Source of the DNA: Diabrotica undecimpunctata
Lineage: Eukaryota > Arthropoda > Insecta > Coleoptera > Chrysomelidae
Reading direction: 5' to 3'
DNA: 64,000 nt
Assembly (NCBI RefSeq): GCF_040954645.1
Contig: NC_092813.1
Coordinates: 14,858,136-14,922,135 of the forward strand
Position numbers and translations under genes: made by a program. Shown piece by piece: positions 57,088-64,000 of the stretch. The notes under the pieces are model-generated. The model was not told the DNA's origin, did no database searches, and saw only the letters and a program-made list of their open reading frames with translations. Position 1 is the first letter of the stretch; each line of letters opens with the position of its first letter.

Positions 57088-58029
57088 TGAAATTTAATTC
57101 GAATTGGTCGGCTAATATATCTACGATTTCTTTTCTATCACTAATTATTTTGTTATTTTTTGCTTGAAAATGAATCTTATATGGTTTGCTTTTGCCAGAG
57201 ATTTTCCTTAAATTCCTACAAACTGTACTTATGCATGAAGAGTTAAGAGCTAATATGCTATTTAGAGATAAGATGAATTTTTTTCAGGATTCTTTTCTAT
57301 TCTTTTTTTCTTTTTCTTCGTTTTTGGTAGTCCGTTATATTTTTGTCTGTTTTATGATGCTTTATTCTATTGAAATCTTTCTTATACACTTTTGTAGCTT
57401 GGCTACATTCAGGTGTCCACCGCGGAAAAGGTTAATGTCTCTTTAAAATTTTTGTTTTTCTTACATACGTCTCTGCAGCTGCTGTGATGGTTTGTAGAGA
57501 TGTACTTTAAAACTTTCAATATCGTTTGATGATGTGAAGTTGATTTTGTTAATGTTCTGTTCGATCTGTTTGGTAAAGTTAGTCCAATCAGCATTTTTAA
57601 TATTCCACTTTGAGACAGGCCATTCTATATTTGTGATTTTCTGATGTGTTAAAGATATTATAATGTAGTAGTGGGGTAGAACGTCCCATGTTAACGTAGT
57701 GGACAGAACTGTTTCACACAGAGAAATATCAATTGCTGATGATGTTCCATTTTGTATGCTGAATCTGGTTGGTTTTTAGTCGTTAAGTAGATTCAGATTT
57801 TGGGATGTTATATCTTATATGTAATATTATCTTCTATAATTCGTCCTGTCGGGTTCAGTTTTATGGAACCCCACATCGGATTGTGTCAGTTAACATCTCC
57901 AACGATAATTCTAGGTGAAGGAATTTGTTCCAAAATAGTTGTTAAATCTTCTTGGGATATGGTCTTATGTGGTAGGATACACATATTAGATATACAAAAT
58001 TTTTTGATGTACATTTATTGTGATCGTTA
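57088..58029 (-). pseudogene. I-element copy 4 endonuclease remnant
   Basis: The minus strand has ICVSYHI-type start, then HNPMWGS-like decay, FSIQNGTSSAIDISLCETVL, WDVLPHYY, WPVSKWNIKNADWTNF and SQQLQRR. It parallels the endonuclease and following linker of copy 1. The 5' end stops at the piggyBac TTAA. Confidence 0.65.
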
Positions 58030-58049
58030 TTAACCCTACGTTGGTCGCA

Positions 58050-58070
58050 TGGTGAGCGCAACGCTCACCA
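58050..58070. repeat. Perfect hairpin at piggyBac left end
   Basis: TGGTGAGCG and CGCTCACCA pair around CAA. A related GAGCGATTAGCTCACCCGCGAC segment occurs at about 58228, so these may be transposase-binding repeats. Confidence 0.8.
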
Positions 58071-58399
58071 TTTTACTTTTTTTTTAACATTTTTCACAAT
58101 TTTACTCACATTGGCAACTACGCTCATGTAATCCTTCCTACTGCTATTGTGTATAGAATGTTTTACGCAGAATTGTGATCGAGCAACCGTCAGTCTATTC
58201 CAAGTATTGATTAAACGCAGATGTCGAGAAATGAGCGATTAGCTCACCCGCGACTAACAACGTGATAATTTTGGAAAGCTACAGAGTAATTTTGGTTGGG
58301 TTTTTTTATTGACTTTGTGTTTAAAATTATATAACTTTAACATATTATTGTGTAATAGATCCTAAAGAAGAGGCCAGACAGTTAAAAATATATGAAGAA

Positions 58400-60092
58400 T
58401 TGGAGCAAGAGGATTTGTTACTTGAACAGACGCAAAAGCAAAATTTGGACGATAAAGAAAGCGACATAGATTCAATAGAAGTCAGTTCTAATCATGATAC
58501 AGACTCAGTGTTTTCGGCCGATGATACGACAAATACTATTTCAACGTTTTGGTCTGAAGATGGTCCCAAATATATCGGCAGAGACAAAAAAACCATTTGG
58601 AAAGTTCACCGTGAGCGAAAACCTAGCCGTATTCCACAGCACAATATTATTAGAAAACTACCGGGAGTGAAACATGCGGCAAAGGATGTTAAAACTCCAT
58701 ATGAAAGTTGGAACCTGCTCATAAGAGATGATGTTATTAAAGAAATTGTGACGTGCACAAATTTGTAGGTACCTACAGAAAATTAGAAGCAACTATACAC
58801 GCAAACGAGATGTTTTAGATACTGACTGTGACGAAATAAAAGCAGTGTTTGGATTGTTGTACATGGCAGGAGTTTTGAAATCCCCACACACCAACCTAAA
58901 TGACCTATGGAGCAACGATTCTACAGCACCAGAGTTATTCAAAATGGTAATGCCCCTGAAACGTTTCTCTTTGTTGCTTCGAGCACTATGTTTTGATAAT
59001 ATTCACACAAGAGCTCAACGCAAATTAATTGATAAGCTAGCTCCAATAAGAAATATATTCCAGAAACTTATAGAAAGAAGCCAAGCCTGCTACATGCCTG
59101 GTAAGAACTGTACTATTGACGAAATTCTGGAGGGTTTCCGTGGAAGGTAATATATCCCGAGTAAACCAAACAAATACGGGATAAAAATATTTGCCTTGAC
59201 TGAGAGTCGTGTATTTTATACTGTGAAAATGGAGATTTTGATAGTCCATTTTGTATTGAGAACAGTCCAGCCAGTGTGGTAAAACGATTGTGTGAACCCA
59301 TTATGAATTTAGGACGAAATTAAACCTGTGATAACTGGTTCACGTTAGTTCCTTTGGCCGAAGAATTAAAAAAGAAAAAAATAACTTTAGTTGGGACAAT
59401 TAGAAAAAACAAACGTGAAATTCCTGAAATATTTGTTGCAGCTAAAAAAAAGCCAATTTGTAGCAGTTTATTTGCTTTTGGTCGTGAATGTTTATTAGTT
59501 TCGTACGTCCCAAAAACAAATAAGAATGTCCTGCTTTTGTCAACCCTCCAGGAATATGACGAAATTAACGAGGAAAGTGGTGAAGCTTGCAAACTAGTAG
59601 TAGTTACTTTTTACAATCAAACAAAATCGGGAGTAGATTCAGTGGACCAACTGAAGAGTCTTTATTCAGTGGCAAGAATCACACGTAGGTGGCCATTGAC
59701 TGTTTTTTTACTATGCTAAACATCGCTGGAATAAATGAAAACATTATATTTAGGACAAATGTATTAGAATCCTACCAACCAAGACGTGAGTATCTGAAAA
59801 TTTTACCCAGACAACTCATTACCCCACATATGCAAAAAAGAGCGGCCCAAAACTTGCCATTTCTGCTAACTTTGCAAATTAAAAAATATCTGAATCTCTT
59901 CCTTTGACACAGAAACGAGATGTTCCTGAGGAAAATCAAGCAGGTGCAAGGCCAAAATGCTCCTATTGCCCCAAGAAAAAAAATCGAAAAACAGCATCAA
60001 AATGCGCCAAGTGTTTCAGAGCAATTTGTAAAGAACATACAATCACTATTTTCACAGAGTGTGAACGCGACCTATTTGAAAAAAAGGAATGA
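58400..60092 (+). pseudogene. piggyBac-like transposase (DDE_Tnp_1_7), frameshifted
   Basis: N-terminal acidic region and TIWKVHRERKPSRIPQHNI (58400-58768), then a frame change. 58845-59150 has YMAGVLKSPHTNL, DNIHTRAQRKLIDKLAPI and the first catalytic Asp in CTIDEILEGFRGR. After stops comes CDNWFTLVPLAEEL (second Asp, about 59332), IRKNKREIPEIF, and YNQTKSGVDSVDQL (third Asp). The C-terminal RING-like Cys-rich domain (CSYCPKKKNRKTASKCAKC, ICKEH) ends at 60092. The cut-and-paste transposase recognises TTAA. All three catalytic Asp remain, but at least four frame breaks kill the gene. Confidence 0.85.
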
Positions 60093-60100
60093 GGCGAAAA

Positions 60101-60512
60101 TTTAGGATGCTGGTTTTATGCCAATTTTGACAACATCCTGTATAATAAAAAAGGCAACTTTACACTGTAAACGATAATACTATATCTGGTTAATAAGCAC
60201 CTAAAAAATAGAAACTTTTATTTAAATTACGTTAGCGGATATTGAATATTATAACATGGTAGAAAAGTGTAATTTTCATATAAAAACCATTATAACTTAA
60301 AAACGGTTCACAATAGGATAAGGAAACTATAAACAAAAAATATTCAAAATAACGAAAATATTTCTAAAATTAAAAAGTTCATTAAATAGGTCACTCTTTA
60401 AAACCCCTTCATACCAATTTTCATTAGTCAGTTACCTTTATTTCTCGAGATATTTCTAATTGGACATTTATCTGCCGCACCCTGTATATTAATAATAAGT
60501 ACTTATTTTCAG
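60101..60512. other. Intron sequence with mariner-type MITE end
   Basis: AT-rich. CCGCACCCTGTATA at about 60476-60489 is the reverse of the TATACAGGGTGCGG ends common to insect mariner MITEs. The opposite end was not found. The last bases TTATTTTCAG are the acceptor of the first MCTP exon. Confidence 0.5.
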
Positions 60513-60795
60513 GAAAGATTGCAATTCCGCTTCTACGAATACGAAATGGAGAAAAAACGTGGTTTGCTCTAAAGGATAAAAAACTACGAACGAGGGCGAA
60601 AGGAAATGGACCACAAATTCTTCTAGAAATGATAATTCAGCGGAATCCTATGAGAGCGTGTATAAGAACTTTAAATCCAAGGGAGGAGAAATATATGCAA
60701 ACTGAAGTAAAGTTTAAGCGGCAAGTTTTTGTAAAAAATGTTCTAAGGCTAAAAGTATTTGTTATGTATTTCTTAGAAGTCGGCAAGCTTTTCCA
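60513..60795 (+). CDS. Mctp: Mctp exon: end of last C2 domain and pre-membrane helix
   Basis: Acceptor TTTTCAG and donor CA|GTAAGT bound an exon reading GKIAIPLLRIRNGEKTWFAL, then LEMIIQRNPMRACIRTLNP and EEKYMQTEVKFKRQVFVKN. MCTP proteins (multiple C2 domain and transmembrane region) sit in ER or vesicle membranes and bind Ca2+/lipid through three C2 domains; this exon covers the end of the third and the amphipathic stretch before the first membrane segment. It joins the next exon in frame as FQNCFEWES. Upstream exons must lie before this point but none was recognised in the window. Confidence 0.9.
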
Positions 60796-61037
60796 GTAAG
60801 TAATCAGATACTTCTTGAATACATATTTTTATCTAACGTAAGTTTTTTCAATAATGATCCTAAACATTAAGGCAATTTTTTTTAATTTTTTCCTTTTTCC
60901 TTGCATTATCCTTAGAATTATTCTTGAAAACAAGATAATATTTTTTCTTCACAACTCCATCACATTATGTCCCATGATATACCTATTGTATTTCTAGTTA
61001 ATTGTAAATGTGCTGTAAATCTTATTTAATATTTTAG

Positions 61038-61364
61038 AAATTGTTTTGAATGGGAGTCAAAACTACAAAGTTTTGCGGCATTGGTAGTTTGGGTTATACT
61101 TTGCTACTATTTCCAACCATGGATGTTTCCGATATTAGTTCTCTTGGTATTCTTAAAACAGTATATAGTACGATCTTTATTAGGACCTTTACAAGTCCCG
61201 TGGGATGAATCGCAGGATTCAGAAGGAGAAGACGACGACGAAGAAGACAAAGAGAAAGAAGAAAAGAAAAGTCTGAAACAACGTTTGCAGGCGATTGAAG
61301 AAGTAACGCAGGGTGTTCAGAATGCGATTGGATGGATTGCATCCTTGTTGGAAGGTATTAAAAA
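61038..61364 (+). CDS. Mctp: Mctp exon: membrane segment 1 and acidic linker
   Basis: Acceptor ATTTTAG, donor GTAATT (a weaker donor). It encodes NCFEWESKLQSFAAL, a hydrophobic segment VVWVILCYYFQPWMFPILVL, then an acidic/Lys stretch (SEGEDDDEEDKEKEEKK) and a helix LKQRLQAIEEVTQGVQNAIGW. The order TM, acidic loop, EEV..VQN helix is the signature of the MCTP C-terminus. Joins the following exon as EGIKNMFNFTVPYL. Confidence 0.92.
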
Positions 61365-61749
61365 GTAATTTATTAATTATATCAAATCATATTACAAGAC
61401 AAAAATTTACATAGGATAAAAATTATGTCTGTTTTTTTACATAGGTGCATATTTAATCCATTTTTAGACACAGCTGTGCCCATATTCTCTTCGATGGCTG
61501 TCCACCAATGATTTTGTCCCTATTGTTGTAGAATTTTTCTTATGATCATCCCTCTATCTCATGTAAAAGCGCGTTTCGCAGTCACTTTGCAGTAGGCGCA
61601 GCATACGGCTATTTAAATCTTATGGAACCTTTGAGCTTAGTGTCGCCAGTTTTAAGTAGGCGGAAAGACTTAAAATCCGTCCAAATAGAATATTGCAGAA
61701 GTCCCAAACACCTTGATTTGAAAATCTGTGTTTTGGTTTTATTATTTTT

Positions 61750-62040
61750 AACTTTGATCAAATGAAAGGCAGATATCGAGCACAGTTTATTAATTAAATA
61801 TTACCCAAGTACTTTCGTTTCCTACAGCATATTCAGGGGCATTTTGTCAATTTTGGCCTATCCAACAATCTGTTGAGAATATCATCAACATAAAATTGTA
61901 CATTACACTACACGACACAAGGACAAACAGTTTAAAATTTTAAAATTTTTTAAAAAAACTGCTAAAAGGAAGCGAAAGTACTTGGACAAGATTTAATTAA
62001 TAAACTGTGCTCGATATCTGCCTTTCGTTTAATCAAAGTT
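61750..62040. mobile_element. 291-bp foldback element with 73-bp inverted repeats, in Mctp intron
   Basis: 61750-61822 and 61968-62040 are inverted repeats with about 66 of 73 positions matching, starting AACTTTGATYAAAYGAAAGGC. Both contain CAGATATCGAGCACAGTTTATTAATTAAAT and CCAAGTACTTTCG. The middle is AT-rich with no ORF. Possible duplications at the ends were not resolved. It may be a MITE or a terminal piece of a Penelope-like element. Confidence 0.8.
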
Positions 62041-62205
62041 CATTTATTCGAGCATTCAACCTAATATCAATTTATTATTTTTAACTAATTCGTAGATACT
62101 ATGAAAGGTATTTATACGATAGAACAAATACGCCACAGGACATAGGTCTTTGTTAGAACAGTTTTAAGTTTTGTATTTTGCTCTCATTTATCATTCGTAG
62201 CATAA

Positions 62206-62655
62206 ATGAATGATTACGTCTTCTCTGTCCTTTTTTATGGTGTTGAATCGTGGACCTTGAACGAAGATATGTGCAGAAAACTGGAAGCATTTGAGATGTG
62301 GCTATATCGGAGAATACTTAAGATCCCGTGGACTGGCCGACTCACAAATGAGGAGGTCCTCAGAAGAATGAATAAGAACCGGGAGGTACTGGCCAGCATC
62401 AAATTTCGAAAGTTACAGTTCTTCGGACATATTATGCGGAGTGAATCCAGATATGCTCTCCTTCAAGCCATCCTGCAAGAAAAAATATTTGGAAAACGAG
62501 TTCCAGGAAGAAGAAGAACATCTTGGTTAAAGGACCTTAGAATCTGGTTCAATACAACATATATTCAGCTTTTCCGCGCTGCTGCAGATAAGATAAAGAT
62601 TACCATGATGATCGCCAACATTCGTAACGGATAGGCACATCAAGAAGAAGACCTG
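62206..62655 (+). pseudogene. RTE 3' fragment in Mctp intron
   Basis: The frame MNDYVFSVLFYGVESWTL, then RRILKIPWTGRLTNEEVL and FGHIMRSESRYALL, is the RTE C-terminus, ending at 62634 with GTAACGGATAGGCACATCAAGAAGAAG, the RTE tail. It is 5'-truncated at about 62200 and in sense orientation with the host gene. The frame is unbroken, so the insertion is relatively recent. Confidence 0.88.
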
Positions 62656-63475
62656 AATGATTACAGGTCTCTTAAACTTCTTTACTAACGAATCTTTATC
62701 TTCATAACTACAAATAATTTAAATTATCATTTAAAACCGTACGAAATAATAAATGTTAGTGTATTTTTACCTTTTACTTTTTTTAACCGATCTTTTAGAC
62801 ACTTTAGCCATTCTCTTTCGACTTCCCTTGTTACCATCTTTTACACAAATACTAGATATAACGTCTTCCATTTTAGTAAATTAACATGCAGTGTCTGATG
62901 TAACTGTACAAACAAACAACTCTCTATAAAATACCTAAGTAACAAAATACATTCTTATACATAATAAAATAGAAGAAAAAGAGGAATAAAACTGTGATTG
63001 CCATCTTTTGGTAATTTGCGCAAACTCAACAAAACTTTCACAAAGATATTATTTCAAGCATTTATTGTAGTTTGGTTAAATATGATGAATTTATGTCAGT
63101 TTGCCTAGTCTTAAATTGGGATTTATTGCATTTTTGTTTGGTTTTGAATTATTCATCTAGCAATATAGGTATATTGGATTTAAAGAACATTGCCTGAAAT
63201 GAATAGCTCACAATGTAGATTGAACTAAACCAAGTTCTTTGTAGTATTTACTTAAAAATGTCTAAAACCTGGATTTATTGCTCATACCACAAATAAGGTA
63301 CTCGTATTTTATGTACCTAATATAGATTAAATTTACCACTAAAATTTACCAATTTAATTTTACTGAAGCAAACAATATAAATTTAGTTTAGTAATTTTTT
63401 CTTTTTTATCAAATCTTTGTTACGTGTTAGAATATTTCTAAAAATATATTTTAACAATTTTTAATTCATTTTCAG
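62656..63475. other. Mctp intron, remainder
   Basis: AT-rich, no gene or repeat recognised. It ends with the acceptor TTAATTCATTTTCAG. Confidence 0.5.
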
Positions 63476-63683
63476 TATGTTCAACTTCACAGTTCCTTAC
63501 TTATCCTGCATAGCCATATTCCTGCTGGTTGTAGCAACGGTAGTCTTGTACATCTTGTCAATTAGGTACTTACTAATGTTATGGGGTATTAACAAATTCT
63601 TAAGAAGGATATTGAGACCTCATTCAGTGCCCAATAATGAAATTCTCGACCTTTTGTCGAGAATTCCAGACGATGAGATGTTG
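63476..63683 (+). CDS. Mctp: Mctp exon: membrane segment 2 and C-terminal helix
   Basis: Acceptor ATTTTCAG, donor TTG|GTGAGT. It encodes MFNFTVPYLSCIAIF, a long hydrophobic segment, then IRYLLMLWGINKFLRR, IDNNE-like NNEILDLLSRIPDDEM. In animal MCTPs the phrase RY..LVWGINKF...NNE.LDFLSRVPSD precedes the C-terminal tail, so the next exon, outside the window, should hold the last residues. Confidence 0.92.
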
Positions 63684-64000
63684 GTGAGTGTTTTTAAATA
63701 TTTAAAATAACCACAAATATGTTAAGAACTAAAATAAGACATTTTATACGCGTTTTAATATATAAAGTATAACTAATGAACATTTATTTTGTATTCGAGG
63801 TAAACCTTAAATAAAGCTTTTTGTTTACAATTTTTATTAATATGTAAAAGAATTTACGGTGTAAGGGAAGAACTATATTATTTAAATAATAATTTTGAGA
63901 ACTTGTGAGATCTTGTCAGTAATATACAAAGCAGAGTTTATAGATATATGATAAAAATTAATATAGAAAACAAAAGAGGAAGCAAAAAAACAAACTGACT
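63684..64000. other. Start of next Mctp intron
   Basis: Begins with GTGAGT. AT-rich, no further exon seen before the window edge. Confidence 0.6.

Larger units (their letters stand above)
54250..58029 (-). mobile_element. I-clade element, strongly decayed (copy 4)
   Basis: Minus strand pieces in order: endonuclease (58020-57409: SAIDISLCE, TLTWDVLP), RT (56230-55867: QPSGFRQNRSTIDNLI, VFFNINKAYDTVWRF), thumb (55436-55173), RNase H (about 55003-54790: SLIITDSLSSL) and terminal Cys-rich region (54513-54322: CENCQVILSVKHRL). The 3' end ACAAGGGTTATTAGCG (plus strand) resembles the end of copy 1. An RTE fragment interrupts it and piggyBac cuts off its 5' part. Confidence 0.8.
58030..60100 (+). 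mobile_element. piggyBac-family DNA transposon, 3' end not found
   Basis: The left end is TTAACCCTACGTTGG (TTAA at 58030-58033), the CCCT start typical of piggyBac. Subterminal inverted repeats TGGTGAGCG/CGCTCACCA follow. The coding region is a piggyBac transposase with frameshifts. No matching right TIR with TTAA was found below 60250, so that end is deleted or strongly changed. Confidence 0.85.

Overview
This window comes from a transposon-rich, AT-rich insect nuclear genome. The basis is a C-terminal MCTP gene with insect-like exons and splice sites, together with errantivirus/gypsy, mdg1-like, Jockey/CR1, I-clade, RTE, Penelope-like, mariner, piggyBac and hAT-type elements. A beetle is possible, but that is a weak inference. 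No bacterial operons, tRNA, rRNA or CRISPR structures were seen.

The only clear host gene is Mctp on the + strand. Three consecutive C-terminal exons lie at 60513-60795, 61038-61364 and 63476-63683. They encode the end of the last C2 domain, transmembrane segment 1, the acidic linker and transmembrane segment 2. The gene continues beyond 64000, and its upstream exons would lie before 60513, so much of the transposon array may be intronic or just 5' of it.

Layout: 1-9300, an errantivirus-like gypsy element (minus), its env split by a 1.85-kb TIR transposon. 9419-10590, a Jockey/CR1-like 3' fragment. 10816-14990, a 4.2-kb TIR transposon with a multi-exon transposase of the 'SDNCxGQNKN' family, itself holding a 178-bp hAT MITE. 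15746-18229, the 5' half of an LTR element (LTR, primer-binding site, leader, ORF) whose Gag begins with a BTB domain. 18487-24008, a nearly intact I-clade element. 24418-24856, a broken GNAT acetyltransferase-like ORF. 26160-27281, a macro-domain ORF ending 11 nt before an LTR. 27610-36366, a three-deep nest: a Penelope-like element split by a CR1-like element, which is split by a second I-clade element. 36372-37134, a mariner remnant.

37484-44385 holds (TA)n tracts, I and RTE remnants and Penelope-type termini. 44386-47742 is an RTE element between two (TA)n tracts. 48440-50250 is a mariner-like remnant with long inverted repeats. 51576-51791 is a 106-bp-arm palindrome. 51792-52660 is decayed RTE. 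54250-58029 is a decayed I element holding an RTE fragment. 58030-60100 is a piggyBac relative.

Most elements are dead by stops, frameshifts or deletions, but several carry only one or two lesions: I element 1, the BTB-Gag ORF, and the main exon of the 4.2-kb transposon. The two most unusual items are the BTB-Gag retroelement and the macro-domain ORF next to an LTR. Both look like host-type domains carried by LTR retrotransposons.
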